The translations under genes were made by a program, and so were the position numbers. A stretch of 64,000 nucleotides of DNA from the NCBI RefSeq assembly GCF_000272005.1, contig NZ_AKKU01000011.1:62001-126000 (forward strand). The letters are read 5' to 3'. The notes under the pieces are model-generated. The model searched no databases, was not told the origin of the DNA, and saw only the letters and a program-made list of their open reading frames with translations. Every line of letters starts with the position of its first letter. Position 1 is the first letter of the stretch. This DNA comes from Alishewanella agri BL06. Lineage in GTDB: Bacteria; Pseudomonadota; Gammaproteobacteria; Enterobacterales; Alteromonadaceae. Shown piece by piece: positions 1 through 9,573 of the stretch.

Positions 1-789
1 GATAAGCTTATCGCCGGCTTCTAGCAGATGATAGCGGGCGACCGGGCGGACTAACTGGCTACCACGCACGATCTCAGCTAAAAACAGCTCATCAAGATTA
101 CGTAATCCGGCTTCTTCGACCGTTTTTCCTATCAAAGGCGAATCATTACTGAGCTTGGCCTCTAACAGATACTCGGTAATTTTTTCCCGGTTTAGCGCCG
201 CATCCGGCAAACAGCGACTGCAGACTAACAGCACCACACCACCGGCGATCACTACGCCAAGGCCAATTAGCGTAAAGTCAAAAAAGGCAAAACCCGGCTC
301 ACCTTTTTCGGTAAGCATCGAATGCACAATCAGGTTAGTTGAGGTGCCGATCAGGGTTAAGGTGCCGCCCATAATAGCGGCATAAGATAATGGGATCAGG
401 AGTTTAGACGGCGACACCTTTTTATTTGATAACACCGCGTTGAGCATAGCGGCTACCACCGCCGTGTTATTTAACACTGACGATGCCAAGGCTGAGAAAC
501 CAACAGTGCGCAGCACTGAGCCTTGGACTGAATCGGTAAACAGATAACCCGATAAGCGGCGTAGCAGGCTGGTTTTTTCCAGGGCGTAGGATATCAGCAC
601 CAACAGCACCAGCGTTGCCAGGCCGGGGTTAGCGGCATTGCGTAGCAGCTCGTTAGTACCAATAAAGCCGCTGGCCAGCATGACTAAAATGGCGGCACCG
701 AACACCTCGGTAGCATGTTGCTGAAAGCGTATTAACGCGACCAGCAACAGCCCCAGCAGTAACACCATCAGCAGTGCACTGCTTAGCAT
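1..789 (-). CDS. SLC13-family anion permease with RCK_C domain, 3' part cut by window edge
   Basis: I translated 263 codons from the ATG at 789 to the window edge; the C-terminus lies outside. Hydrophobic segments fill residues 1-20, 25-45, 55-75, 125-150 and 170-190. The signatures NNTAVVAAM (about 107-115) and GGTLTLIGTSTNL (141-153) are typical of the SLC13/DASS family. From about residue 210 the chain becomes soluble and resembles the TrkA C-terminal (RCK_C) domain inserted in bacterial sulfate-type members. The start is 2 nt past the cysN stop, so it is probably cotranscribed with cysDN. That context suggests sulfate uptake feeding sulfate activation. The substrate is inferred from the neighbours, not seen in the sequence. 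Confidence 0.85.
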   Translation of the reverse strand, partial: MLSSALLMVLLLGLLLVALIRFQQHATEVFGAAILVMLASGFIGTNELLRNAANPGLATLVLLVLISYALEKTSLLRRLSGYLFTDSVQGSVLRTVGFSALASSVLNNTAVVAAMLNAVLSNKKVSPSKLLIPLSYAAIMGGTLTLIGTSTNLIVHSMLTEKGEPGFAFFDFTLIGLGVVIAGGVVLLVCSRCLPDAALNREKITEYLLEAKLSNDSPLIGKTVEEAGLRNLDELFLAEIVRGSQLVRPVARYHLLEAGDKLI

Positions 790-790
790 C

Positions 791-2194
791 TTAGTGTTTA
801 CTCAGCTGAGGGAAGTGCTTACGCAGCAATAATATAAGCTCTTTCTCGAACTCACTTAAGCCAGTAATCTCTTCTTCCGGAGCAACCTCGGCTACTAACG
901 GCGCCTCAATCATCCCCGCCCCCAGCGTCAGGTTGCTTAAGCGGTCGATAATAATGAAGGCACCGGTTTGCTTATTTTTGCTGTACGCATCAAATGCCAT
1001 CGGCTCGGTCAGTTTTACATCCACCAGACCAATTTCGTTCATCGCCAGCACTTCCGCATTTTTCTCAGCCAACGTATTCACATCAATACGGTGATGCAGC
1101 TTTTCAATCTCGCCGGAGGTGGTTTTGCAGGCAAACTTAATGTAGTACTGCCGCTCTGGCTTCATGGCGTTCTCATGCATCCAAATCAGCCTGGCCCGTA
1201 AGCGCGATGACACATGTGGCAAGGCATCTTTTTTCACCAACATATTACCGCGGCTGATATCCACTTCATCGTTGAGTGTCAGCGTGACCGCCTGGCCGGC
1301 ATAAGCGGCGTCAAGGTTGCCGTCAAAGGTAACAATCTCTTTTACGGTGGAAACCGTGCCAGATGGCAACACCCGCACCGCATCGCCTATCGCGACACTG
1401 CCCGAGGCGATAGTGCCCTGAAAGCCACGAAAATCCGAGTTCGGCCGGCTGACCAGCTGTACCGGGAAACGAAAATCTTCATTGGCAACCGGGCTGATGT
1501 CGATATTCTCTAAATACTGCATCAGCGTTGAACCACGGAACCAGCTCAGTTTCTCGCTGGGATTGACCACGTTATCGCCCTCGAGCGCCGAAATGGGCAC
1601 AAAGCGGATATCCGGGATATCCAAAGCACCGGCCAGTTTCAGGTAGTCTTCCTGAATTTCCTTATAGCGGCTTTGCGAGTAATCGACCAAATCCATTTTA
1701 TTAATCGCCACGATGACATGCTTAATGCCCAGCAAGGAGCAAATAAAGCTGTGACGCCGGGTCTGCGTTTGTACGCCCTTGCGTGCATCAATCAGAATAA
1801 TCGCCAAATCACAGGTCGAAGCACCGGTAGCCATATTGCGGGTGTACTGCTCATGGCCCGGCGTATCAGCAATAATAAACTTGCGCTTGTCGGTGGAGAA
1901 ATAGCGGTACGCCACATCAATGGTAATGCCCTGCTCGCGCTCAGATTGCAAGCCATCGACCAGCAACGCCAAATCGACTTTATTGCCCTGGGTGCCGACT
2001 TTTTTACTATCCTCGGTAATCGCCGCCAGCTGGTCCTCAAAAATCATTTTGCTGTCATGCAGCAAGCGGCCAATCAGCGTGCTTTTACCATCATCGACAC
2101 TGCCGCAGGTAATAAAGCGCAGCAACTGCTTGTTTTCATGCTGCTTTAAGTAGGCCAGGATATCCTGTTCAATTAACGCTGAAACGTGGCTCAT
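791..2194 (-). CDS. cysN: Sulfate adenylyltransferase subunit 1 (GTPase subunit)
   Basis: CysN is the regulatory GTPase of ATP sulfurylase. With CysD it makes adenosine 5'-phosphosulfate from ATP and sulfate, driven by GTP hydrolysis, in cytosolic assimilatory sulfate reduction. The 467-residue protein has the G1 loop GSVDDGKS (31-38), the G3 motif DTPGHEQY and the G4 motif NKMD, followed by EF-Tu-like beta-barrel domains. The length is that of stand-alone CysN. There is no C-terminal APS kinase fusion, so cysC must be separate, perhaps beyond the permease. The start overlaps the cysD stop by one base (TGATG), which indicates translational coupling. Confidence 0.97.
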   Translation of the reverse strand: MSHVSALIEQDILAYLKQHENKQLLRFITCGSVDDGKSTLIGRLLHDSKMIFEDQLAAITEDSKKVGTQGNKVDLALLVDGLQSEREQGITIDVAYRYFSTDKRKFIIADTPGHEQYTRNMATGASTCDLAIILIDARKGVQTQTRRHSFICSLLGIKHVIVAINKMDLVDYSQSRYKEIQEDYLKLAGALDIPDIRFVPISALEGDNVVNPSEKLSWFRGSTLMQYLENIDISPVANEDFRFPVQLVSRPNSDFRGFQGTIASGSVAIGDAVRVLPSGTVSTVKEIVTFDGNLDAAYAGQAVTLTLNDEVDISRGNMLVKKDALPHVSSRLRARLIWMHENAMKPERQYYIKFACKTTSGEIEKLHHRIDVNTLAEKNAEVLAMNEIGLVDVKLTEPMAFDAYSKNKQTGAFIIIDRLSNLTLGAGMIEAPLVAEVAPEEEITGLSEFEKELILLLRKHFPQLSKH

Positions 2195-3102
2195 CAGAAA
2201 TACCCCTCCATTTTCTTCTTTTCCATCGAGCCACTGCTATCGTGGTCGATAACCCGCCCCTGCCGCTCTGAGGTTTTCGTCAGCAACATTTCCTGAATAA
2301 TCTCCGGCAAGGTCGCTGCTCTCGATTCCACCGCACCGGTTAACGGATAACAGCCCAGCGTTCTGAAACGGACTTGCTTCATTTGTGGCACTTCACCGTC
2401 TTTTAGCGGCATCCGCTCATCATCGACCATAATCAAGGTACCATCGCGCTCGACCACCGGCCGCGCTTTGGCAAAGTACAGCTCTGGGATGTCGATATTT
2501 TCCAGATAAATGTATTGCCAGATATCCAGCTCAGTCCAGTTCGACAACGGAAACACCCGGATACTCTCGCCTTTATCCACCCGGCCGTTGTAGATATTCC
2601 ACAGCTCCGGACGCTGATTCTTTGGGTCCCAGCGGTGGTTACGGTCGCGGAACGAATAGACCCGCTCCTTGGCACGGGATTTTTCTTCATCACGCCGCGC
2701 GCCACCAAAGGCCGCATCGAACTTATATTTATCCAGCGCCTGTTTTAAGCTCTGGGTTTTCATAATATCGGTATGTTTGGCGCTGCCATGGCTAAAAGGC
2801 CCGACGTTCATTGCCAGACCATCCGGGTTGATATGCACCAATAGTTCAAAGCCGTGCTCTTTTGCCATCCGATCGCGAAAGGCAATCATCTCTTTGAATT
2901 TCCAGGTGGTATCGACATGCAACAAAGGAAACGGAATTTTGCCGGGGTAAAACGCTTTACGGGCCAGGTGCAGCAACACTGAGGAATCTTTACCGACTGA
3001 ATACAGCATTACCGGGTTTTCAAACTCGGCCACCACTTCACGAAAAATTTGAATCGACTCGTTTTCGAGGGCTTTTAAATGGCTAAGGCGCTGGGCTGCC
3101 AT
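2194..3102 (-). CDS. cysD: Sulfate adenylyltransferase subunit 2
   Basis: CysD is the catalytic adenylyltransferase subunit of ATP sulfurylase and partners CysN. The 302-residue protein has the PP-loop SVGKDSS at residues 35-41 (the family consensus is SGGKDS). It also has the conserved stretches [15 protein letters not shown] and [14 protein letters not shown] of the PAPS reductase-like ATP pyrophosphatase fold. It is the first gene of the leftward cysD-cysN-permease unit. The upstream region holds an inverted pair of interspersed repeats, then wecB transcribed in the same direction, so the cys promoter should lie in 3103-3200. I see no clear CysB site. Confidence 0.97.
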   Translation of the reverse strand: MAAQRLSHLKALENESIQIFREVVAEFENPVMLYSVGKDSSVLLHLARKAFYPGKIPFPLLHVDTTWKFKEMIAFRDRMAKEHGFELLVHINPDGLAMNVGPFSHGSAKHTDIMKTQSLKQALDKYKFDAAFGGARRDEEKSRAKERVYSFRDRNHRWDPKNQRPELWNIYNGRVDKGESIRVFPLSNWTELDIWQYIYLENIDIPELYFAKARPVVERDGTLIMVDDERMPLKDGEVPQMKQVRFRTLGCYPLTGAVESRAATLPEIIQEMLLTKTSERQGRVIDHDSSGSMEKKKMEGYF

Positions 3103-3204
3103 GGTAACTCCAGATAATCAAACTGATTACAACAGCTTACCAGAACAGTTTAAAAACGATAATGTTGTTTTGGAATAAGATATTTCCATCCAGATGGCCA
3201 AAAC

Positions 3205-3271
3205 TTATCCACACGTCTCCGGTACCGGTCGGAGCTCAGATGTCAGACCGGTACCGGAGACGTGTGGATAA
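3205..3271. repeat. Inverted pair of DnaA-box palindromic repeat units
   Basis: Two class 1 units face each other. The left unit starts with TTATCCACA (3205-3213) followed by CGTCTCCGGTACCGGTC. The right unit contains GTCAGACCGGTACCGGAG and ends TGTGGATAA (3263-3271). They sit between cysD and wecB, 9 nt from the wecB stop codon. The transcript could fold into a long hairpin. Both outer ends are exact DnaA-box 9-mers. Confidence 0.9.
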
Positions 3272-3280
3272 CTTTGAGGG

Positions 3281-4411
3281 TTAGCTTAAGCTTAGTTGGC
3301 GCAGGGTATCGAGGATACGGGAACAGGCTTTACCATCGCCATAGGGGTTATGGGCAAAGCTCATGCTTTCGTAATAGGCTTTGTCGGTCAGTAATTTAGT
3401 TACTTCGCTGACAATTTTTGCCTTATCGGTGCCGACCAGCTTCACGGTGCCCGCAGCAACCGCTTCCGGCCGCTCAGTAGTATCCCGCATCACTAATACC
3501 GGTTTACCCAATGACGGGGCTTCTTCCTGAATACCACCAGAATCCGTTAACACCAAATAGCTGCGATTCATCAGATAAACGAAAGGCAGATAATCTTGCG
3601 GCGGGATCAGGTGCACGTTAGAAACATCGCTCAACAAGCGATAAACCGGCTCTTTTACGTTCGGGTTCAGATGCACCGGGTAGACGATATCGCAATCCGG
3701 ATAGGTTTTAGCAATTTCTGACAAAGCGGCGCAGATCTGCTCAAAACCACCACCAAAGCTTTCACGGCGATGACCGGTAACTAAAATCATCCGCCGATCG
3801 TGCTGGCCGTAGGGAAATTGCGTTGCAAATTGCTGGTTCAATGCGCTGTTATTTTCGATTTTCGCAACTACCTGCAGTAGTGCATCAATCACCGTATTAC
3901 CGGTAATAACGATCTGCTCTGCCGGAACCCGTTCAGCCAATAAATTATCAGCGGAGGTTTGAGTGGGTGCGAAATGCCAGCGGGTTAAGGCGCCAGTTAG
4001 CTTGCGATTCGCTTCTTCCGGCCAGGGGCTGTAAATATTACCGGTACGTAAACCGGCTTCGACATGGCCGACGGCAATTTTTTCGTAATAGCAGGCGAGC
4101 GCAGCTGCAAAGGTCGTACTGGTATCGCCATGTACTAACACGATATCAGGCTGGAACTCACGTAAAACCGGTTTGATATTCAGTAGGATACTGGTTGTAA
4201 CATCATACAGATCCTGACCGGGCTTCATAATTGCCAGATCGTATTCGGGTTTGATATCAAATAACTTTAGGACCTGATCTAACATTTCCCGGTGCTGACC
4301 GGTAACACAAACCCGGCTGTCGAAAGCGGCATCCTGCTTCAGCTGATTAACCAGCGGTGCCATTTTGATAGCTTCAGGCCGGGTGCCAAACACGCTTAGA
4401 ACTTTAATCAT
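3281..4411 (-). CDS. wecB: UDP-N-acetylglucosamine 2-epimerase (non-hydrolysing)
   Basis: This cytosolic enzyme interconverts UDP-GlcNAc and UDP-ManNAc and supplies ManNAc-type sugars for surface polysaccharides. The 376-residue length is standard for the family. It starts with the nucleotide-sugar motif [13 protein letters not shown] (residues 9-21). The conserved segments [27 protein letters not shown] and [16 protein letters not shown] are intact and carry the family's acid and histidine residues. No wecC or other polysaccharide genes are nearby, so it is isolated from its usual cluster. Repeat units flank it on both sides. Confidence 0.95.
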   Translation of the reverse strand: MIKVLSVFGTRPEAIKMAPLVNQLKQDAAFDSRVCVTGQHREMLDQVLKLFDIKPEYDLAIMKPGQDLYDVTTSILLNIKPVLREFQPDIVLVHGDTSTTFAAALACYYEKIAVGHVEAGLRTGNIYSPWPEEANRKLTGALTRWHFAPTQTSADNLLAERVPAEQIVITGNTVIDALLQVVAKIENNSALNQQFATQFPYGQHDRRMILVTGHRRESFGGGFEQICAALSEIAKTYPDCDIVYPVHLNPNVKEPVYRLLSDVSNVHLIPPQDYLPFVYLMNRSYLVLTDSGGIQEEAPSLGKPVLVMRDTTERPEAVAAGTVKLVGTDKAKIVSEVTKLLTDKAYYESMSFAHNPYGDGKACSRILDTLRQLSLS

Positions 4412-4428
4412 TTTGTCCCTCTTTTTTT

Positions 4429-4521
4429 CGTCTCCGGTACCGGTCAGAGGTCAGACCGGTACCGGAGACGTGTGGATAAACTGGTCGGTCCGGTACCGGA
4501 GACGTGTGGATATGTGGATAA
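4429..4521. repeat. Cluster of three palindromic repeat units
   Basis: A partial unit (CGTCTCCGGTACCGGTCAGA, 4429-4448) lacks the DnaA-box end. Two units in the opposite orientation follow, containing GACCGGTACCGGAGACG. Exact TGTGGATAA 9-mers occur at 4471-4479 and 4513-4521. The last one belongs to a duplicated end: the third unit first reads TGTGGATAT and then TGTGGATAA. The final A is 1 nt from the mlaA stop codon. Confidence 0.9.
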
Positions 4522-4522
4522 G

Positions 4523-5329
4523 TTATTCGATTTCGTCGAGGAAATCGAGGGTGTCATCGTCCAGGGTTTCTTCCGGTGGCGGTGGATTGCCGTCGTAAAT
4601 TTTAAATTGTTGCCGTTGGAAGTAGCCTTCTTTAACAAAGGAGTACGGGTCCAGTGAATCGTTCAACATATTTTCGACTTGCATCAGCTGCTCGCGGGCA
4701 TCCAGCGCCATAATGGCAGCGCGGGTCAGGGTTAGCGGCGTATTCAGTAACCCTAGCGGGAAATACAGGTTATCGACAATACCACCTGCCGTGCCACGAA
4801 TGGTGGTAGGGCCGCGGGCAGGCACCATCAAATAAGGACCATCGCCAACGCCCCACACCGCAAGCGTCTGGTTAAAGTCTTCGTCTGCCGGCTCCATCCC
4901 CATTTTACTGGCTACATCAAACAAGCCGACTATACCCACGGTGCTGTTGACCAGAAACCGGCCGGCACTCACCGCAGCTTTTTCTGGTTTTGCCTGCAAA
5001 ATACTATTTAAAAAGCTGGCTGGCTCGCCCAGGTTGTCGACGACATTAATCAAACCTTTGCGCACAGGCTTGGGTACCACCGTCATATAGCCGACGGTTA
5101 CCGGGCGCAGTACGTAGGCATCCAGCACATCGTAGTTAAAATCCCACAGTGGCCGGTTGACCCGCTCCCAGGGATCGCGCGGATCATCATAAACTGGCGG
5201 CGGCACAGCATTAGACTCTGCAGCCTGCTGTTTCGCTTGCTCAGAGCTGGCACAACCAGCCAGAAATGCCAGCGATAGTACCAGCGTAGCGGCTCTGCTA
5301 ATAAGACGAAATGTATTCAAAGCGCTCAT
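4523..5329 (-). CDS. mlaA: MlaA/VacJ outer-membrane lipoprotein of the phospholipid transport system
   Basis: MlaA sits in the outer membrane with porins. It removes misplaced phospholipids from the outer leaflet and passes them to MlaC in the Mla retrograde pathway. The 268-residue protein has a lipoprotein signal with lipobox LAGC (Cys26). It also has the family hallmark DPRDPWERVNRPLWDFNYD and the block LGEPASFLNSILQAKP. The C-terminus is Pro/Asp/Glu-rich. It starts 1 nt after the ccmI stop, so it appears to be the last gene of the ccm transcript. The mlaFEDCB genes are not in the window. Confidence 0.95.
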   Translation of the reverse strand: MSALNTFRLISRAATLVLSLAFLAGCASSEQAKQQAAESNAVPPPVYDDPRDPWERVNRPLWDFNYDVLDAYVLRPVTVGYMTVVPKPVRKGLINVVDNLGEPASFLNSILQAKPEKAAVSAGRFLVNSTVGIVGLFDVASKMGMEPADEDFNQTLAVWGVGDGPYLMVPARGPTTIRGTAGGIVDNLYFPLGLLNTPLTLTRAAIMALDAREQLMQVENMLNDSLDPYSFVKEGYFQRQQFKIYDGNPPPPEETLDDDTLDFLDEIE

Positions 5330-5330
5330 T

Positions 5331-6548
5331 CTAATCTTCCAATGTTAAGGCAAGTCGAATTGCAGGTTGGTCAAAACGCAGTGCCGCCGAGTTCACTTCC
5401 ACATCGGCGTCCGAGCGCTCTACCGTGCCGGAAACAGTCATGCGTGCCACCACTTCAATTTGGTCTGCCTGATTCAGATCCCAGCCCTGCTGCATCGCAT
5501 CCGCCGTGGTTAATTGTACCGTCAATTTACCGGCTTGCATCGGGATCCGTTTCGCCGCCAGCGGGATCGGGGGGCCACCAACTGCGCGGGCGAATACCAG
5601 GATCATCGCATCCGGGTGTGCCGCCGCCAGCTCTGCAGCCACTTCAAGTTCAAGCTGGATCTGCCGCCCGTCCATTGCGTCAGCTGGCGTTGGTGCTAAG
5701 CGGGCAGTTAATTCGGCCAGCCGCTCATTTACCACCTCCAGCCGCGGATCATCCGCGTCAAGGCGCTCTGCCAGCAGTTGCCAGGCTGCTATGGCCTGCT
5801 CATTATCACCGCGTTCATAGGCAATTAACGCCATCAGCGAAACCGCATCGATATTTTCCGGCTCGCGCATTAATACCTGCGCCACACTTTGCCCGGCCTT
5901 CGCCAGGTTTAAGTCACCACCAAGCATAATCAAGGCCTGGCTGTAGCTGATCAGTAAAGGTGTGCGCTCTGGCATCAGCTTTAACGCCCGCTCGAACGAC
6001 TCAATTGCCTCTTCCAGCATCCCCAGCGTCATCCAAACCCGCCCCAGCAGCATCCAGGCCACAGCATCATCGCCCTCATTCGCCAGTTTAGTGCGTAGCG
6101 CCAATGAGAATAACTGCATGTCGCGCTCTTCCATTGGCGCACCTTCACCTAATAAGGCGCGTTGACCAAAAGCCGGCAGATTTTGCTGGGCATACTCCCA
6201 ATCAGTCAACTGGCGATAATGGCCATTCTGACTATAGGTTAACGCCACGATTACAGCGGCCACTAACACTAAACTTAAATGAAATAATGCCTTATGCCGG
6301 GGTTGCTGATAACGCACGGCTTGCTGCTCCTGCTCCAGAAACTGTTGTTTCAGTTCTGAAGCCGCACTGGCAAAGTCCTGTTCTGCCAGCTCACCGGCAT
6401 CACGGGCTAATACCAACAACTGCAGACGTTCTTCAAATAGCTGAGCCGGCGTTTGATTATTTTGCGCACTGGCACGGCGTGGCCAGCAGATAAAGATGGC
6501 ACTTAGCGCCAACATGGCGAGTGCGCCGGCGACAAGATGCCAGATCAT
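5331..6548 (-). CDS. ccmI: Cytochrome c biogenesis protein CcmI
   Basis: CcmI chaperones apocytochrome c to the CcmF-CcmH haem ligation complex. The 405-residue protein has an N-terminal membrane helix, a cytoplasmic loop with coiled-coil character and a second helix near residues 88-106. A periplasmic part follows with TPR-like helices around residues 160-270 (for example AWMLLGRVWMTLGMLEEAIE). The C-terminal 120 residues look like the beta-rich domain of long CcmI proteins. It overlaps ccmH by 4 nt and directly precedes mlaA. Confidence 0.92.
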   Translation of the reverse strand: MIWHLVAGALAMLALSAIFICWPRRASAQNNQTPAQLFEERLQLLVLARDAGELAEQDFASAASELKQQFLEQEQQAVRYQQPRHKALFHLSLVLVAAVIVALTYSQNGHYRQLTDWEYAQQNLPAFGQRALLGEGAPMEERDMQLFSLALRTKLANEGDDAVAWMLLGRVWMTLGMLEEAIESFERALKLMPERTPLLISYSQALIMLGGDLNLAKAGQSVAQVLMREPENIDAVSLMALIAYERGDNEQAIAAWQLLAERLDADDPRLEVVNERLAELTARLAPTPADAMDGRQIQLELEVAAELAAAHPDAMILVFARAVGGPPIPLAAKRIPMQAGKLTVQLTTADAMQQGWDLNQADQIEVVARMTVSGTVERSDADVEVNSAALRFDQPAIRLALTLED

Positions 6549-7042
6549 GGTTTATTACTCCGATAGCGATCGATAATGTTATCCAGCTGCTGCTCTAGCT
6601 CCGCCTTAGCTGCTGACGGTGCAGGCTCTGCTGACTGGTCAGACCGGTACCGGAGTGCGGTCTGACCAGCGCGGCGTTTAAGCTGGAACAGGAAAAGCGC
6701 CAGCAGCACCAGGGCTGGCAATAACCAGAGCCAGATTGTTATGCGGTTTAATGGCGGCTGGTAATGGACGAAGTTGCCATAACGGTCAATCATATAATCC
6801 AGTACTTGTTGCCGGCTGTAGCCCTGCTGCACCAATTCGTGGGTTTTTTCGCGCATATCCACGGCGACCACCGCATTAGAGTCGGCGATATTCTGATTTT
6901 GACACTGCGGGCAGCGTAGCTCCGCAGTTAACTGGGCGTAGAGCCGGCGCTGCTCTTCACTTTCAAAGGTCAGCAGCTCTTTGTTGCCATCGGCCAACAC
7001 ACTAAAACTGACCAGCAATAGCAATGCAATTAAAGGCTTCAT
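6545..7042 (-). CDS. ccmH: Cytochrome c biogenesis protein CcmH (CcmL type) carrying a repeat-derived insertion
   Basis: CcmH is a membrane-anchored periplasmic thiol-disulfide protein that keeps the apocytochrome CXXCH cysteines reduced for haem attachment. The 165-residue protein has a signal peptide (1-17) and the redox motif LRCPQCQNQNI (Cys44, Cys47). A membrane helix spans about 102-120, followed by a cytoplasmic tail. Residues 125-136 of the tail (GQTALRYRSDQ) are encoded by an interspersed palindromic repeat unit at 6635-6669, read in frame. The insertion lies after the catalytic domain and membrane anchor, where it should be tolerated. The gene overlaps ccmI and ccmG by 4 nt each. 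Confidence 0.95.
   Translation of the reverse strand: MKPLIALLLLVSFSVLADGNKELLTFESEEQRRLYAQLTAELRCPQCQNQNIADSNAVVAVDMREKTHELVQQGYSRQQVLDYMIDRYGNFVHYQPPLNRITIWLWLLPALVLLALFLFQLKRRAGQTALRYRSDQSAEPAPSAAKAELEQQLDNIIDRYRSNKP
6635..6669. repeat. Palindromic repeat unit inside ccmH, in frame
   Basis: This unit has perfect 11-bp inverted ends, CTGGTCAGACC and GGTCTGACCAG, around GGTACCGGAGTGC. It lacks the DnaA-box end of the common unit. On the coding strand it is read as GQTALRYRSDQ and stays open in the ccmH frame. Confidence 0.92.
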
Positions 7043-7617
7043 GGTTTAGCCGCCCACTGTTGATAAATTGGCGCCAGTTTGCTGCGCCAAACCTGGGGGT
7101 TAATATCACCGATATGATGGGCCCGCACTATGCCATCGGCATCAACAATAAAATGCTCCGGCGCGCCACTTACGCCTAAATCCATCGACAACCGGCGGTT
7201 GCGATCCAGAATGTTAAACTGATAAGGATCGCCAAAACTTTGTAGTCGGCTTTGCACATCCTTTTGTAGGGTCGCTAAATCAAATACTTCGCCAAACATC
7301 GGGTCTTCGGGTAACACATAGTACAGACCAATAATTCGCACACCCTGCTCGTTGCGCAGCTGGCTCATATACCCCAGCTCGGCATTACAGGTTGGGCACC
7401 AGATACCCCAGACATTCAGCAAGAAGGTCTCGCCTTTTAAACTTTCCGGCGTCCACTGCTGCTGTGGGTTCATTAAATCCGGCAGGCTAAAGGCAGGTAG
7501 TGGTTTACCGATAATGGCGGAATCGCGCTCGCGCGGATCGGAAAACAGGCCGCTTAATAAAAACAGCGACAAGCCTAAAAACAGCACTAGCGGAATATAG
7601 AACAAGCCTTTACGCAT
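7039..7617 (-). CDS. ccmG: Thiol:disulfide interchange protein CcmG/DsbE
   Basis: CcmG is a membrane-tethered periplasmic thioredoxin-like reductase. It passes electrons from CcdA/DsbD to CcmH or apocytochrome c. The 192-residue protein has an N-terminal anchor (about 5-24) and a thioredoxin fold with active site WCPTC (Cys74, Cys77). The cis-proline region is GVSGAPEHFIVDADG. It overlaps ccmF by 8 nt upstream and ccmH by 4 nt downstream, as expected in this tightly packed operon. Confidence 0.95.
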   Translation of the reverse strand: MRKGLFYIPLVLFLGLSLFLLSGLFSDPRERDSAIIGKPLPAFSLPDLMNPQQQWTPESLKGETFLLNVWGIWCPTCNAELGYMSQLRNEQGVRIIGLYYVLPEDPMFGEVFDLATLQKDVQSRLQSFGDPYQFNILDRNRRLSMDLGVSGAPEHFIVDADGIVRAHHIGDINPQVWRSKLAPIYQQWAAKP

Positions 7618-9571
7618 GTCGCACCTCCACCGCGGTGGTTGGGCGACGATAGCGTTTATCCAGCAGCGCGATCAGTGCACCCAGTGACATCAGCAAGCCG
7701 CCTAACCAGATCCAGCGCACAAAAGGCTTCACATAAACCCGAATCGCCCAGGCGTTGCCAGGTAAGGCCTCGCCCAGCGAGACATATAAATCGCGGCTTA
7801 AGCGGGCATGTACTGCGGCCTCGGTCATTACCATGCGCTGGATTTTATATTCGCGCTTCTCGGCATGTAAATGCGTGACATAGCGGCCATCAACAGTACG
7901 CACATCCAGCTCTGCCGCCTCGCCGCCATAGTTCGGGCCGTTCAGCTTGTAAACATCCTGCAGCTCAAACTCATAACCGGCCAGCACCACCCGATCGCCT
8001 ATTTCCATCCGTACATCGCGCTCTTCACTGTAGGTCAGCGTCATCGCTACACCGACCACCAGCACCGCAAAACCGATATGGGCCAGCGTCATGCCATAGT
8101 GCGAGGCCTGTAGTTTGGCGATACCTTTAGACAGTGAACCAAATTGCTGCAGCCGCTGGTAAATTTCCAACAAGGCCGACAAGCCAACCCAGGCACCGAG
8201 TAATAACCCCAGTAATGCCAGATTCGCTGTTACACTTTGGGTGGCCGCCAGAGTACCCAGGGCCAGGATCAGGCTAAATACCGCCACCATGCTGAGGGGT
8301 TTTAACAACGGCGCCGCCTTTTGCTGCTTCCAGCGCACCCAGGGGCCTAAACCCAGTAACAACGCAAAAGGAATATTCAGGTAATAAAACATCTGGTTAA
8401 AGAACGGCTCACCAATAGAAATCGAACCTAAACCGAGCTCTTTATGTACCAGTGGAAACAGTGTACCCAGCAGGACAACAAGGGTTGCCGTCAGTAAAAA
8501 CACATTATTACCCCACAGCATCACTTCGCGGGAGAACAGCTCATAACGTGCCTGACTGCGCACCGAATGCATGCGGCTGGCATAGAGTAATAAGGAACCA
8601 CCAATGACAATCAGCAGGAAAATCAGCAGAAAGACACCGCGCTCCGGATCGGCGGCAAACGAATGCACCGATACCAGCACGCCGGAGCGCACTAAAAAGG
8701 CACCAAGTAAGCTAAGAGAAAAGGCGCCCAGCGCCAGCAATACGGTCCAGGATTTAAAGGTACCGCGTTTTTCAGTAACCGCCAGACTGTGGATCAGCGC
8801 TGTACCCACCAGCCAGGGCATAAAGGAAGCGTTTTCGACCGGGTCCCAAAACCACCAGCCGCCCCAGCCCAACTCTTTATAGGCCCACCAGCTGCCGAGC
8901 ATAATGCCCAGCGTCAGGAACATCCAGGCTGCTAAGGTCCAGGGTCTGGCCCAACGCGCCCAGGTGCTGTCAAATTTGCCACCAATTAATGCCGCAATGG
9001 CGAAGGCAAAAGACACCGCAAAACCCACGTAGCCCATATACAGCAGCGGCGGGTGAATGATCATGCCAAAGTCCTGCAGCAGTGGGTTAAGATCATTACC
9101 CTCTACCGGATAAAACGGCAGGCTGCGCTCAAACGGATTCGACATAAACAGCGAAAAGGCGATAAAGCCAACGTTAATCAGACCCATAATGCCGAGGATC
9201 CGGCCTTGCATCAGCAAAGGCAGGCCCTTGGAAAATTGTGCCACCAGCGCGGTCCAGGCTGCCAGAATCATCACCCACATAAGCATAGAGCCCTCATGTG
9301 AGCCCCAGGTAGCAGTGAGTTTGTAGTACCAGGGTAAGATAGAGCTGGAGTTGGTAGCAACGTTTACCACGGTAAAGTCATCGTGATAAAACGCCCAGCA
9401 CAGCGCGATAAACGCGAGCAGCGTAAAGACAAAATTACCCACGGCTAAAGGCTTAGCGACCAGCAGTGCCCGCTCGTTAGCGGTAAAACTGCCAACTAAT
9501 GGCACTACACCCAGCAGTAACGACAGCGCAAAGGCAAACGTCAGCGTCAGCTGCCCTAATTCAGGAATCAT
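7610..9571 (-). CDS. ccmF: Haem lyase CcmF
   Basis: CcmF is the inner-membrane core of the haem ligase. It takes haem from holo-CcmE and attaches it to the CXXCH motif of apocytochromes with CcmH and CcmI. The 653-residue polytopic protein has about 14-15 hydrophobic segments. The tryptophan-rich WWD domain is GWGGWWFWDPVENASF (235-250). Conserved periplasmic histidines occur in TWGSHEGSM and MIIHPPLLYMGYVG. It lies between ccmE (2 nt gap) and ccmG (8 nt overlap). Confidence 0.97.
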   Translation of the reverse strand: MIPELGQLTLTFAFALSLLLGVVPLVGSFTANERALLVAKPLAVGNFVFTLLAFIALCWAFYHDDFTVVNVATNSSSILPWYYKLTATWGSHEGSMLMWVMILAAWTALVAQFSKGLPLLMQGRILGIMGLINVGFIAFSLFMSNPFERSLPFYPVEGNDLNPLLQDFGMIIHPPLLYMGYVGFAVSFAFAIAALIGGKFDSTWARWARPWTLAAWMFLTLGIMLGSWWAYKELGWGGWWFWDPVENASFMPWLVGTALIHSLAVTEKRGTFKSWTVLLALGAFSLSLLGAFLVRSGVLVSVHSFAADPERGVFLLIFLLIVIGGSLLLYASRMHSVRSQARYELFSREVMLWGNNVFLLTATLVVLLGTLFPLVHKELGLGSISIGEPFFNQMFYYLNIPFALLLGLGPWVRWKQQKAAPLLKPLSMVAVFSLILALGTLAATQSVTANLALLGLLLGAWVGLSALLEIYQRLQQFGSLSKGIAKLQASHYGMTLAHIGFAVLVVGVAMTLTYSEERDVRMEIGDRVVLAGYEFELQDVYKLNGPNYGGEAAELDVRTVDGRYVTHLHAEKREYKIQRMVMTEAAVHARLSRDLYVSLGEALPGNAWAIRVYVKPFVRWIWLGGLLMSLGALIALLDKRYRRPTTAVEVRHA

Positions 9572-9573
9572 GC

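Noticed and set aside
155-385. Open frame on the plus strand at the left edge
   Set aside because: It is antisense to the SLC13 permease gene, which reads through without interruption on the minus strand.
4444-4638. 64-codon frame containing repeat-encoded residues near mlaA
   Set aside because: It overlaps the 3' end of mlaA in another frame. The repeat stays open in several frames, so an open frame is not evidence of coding here.
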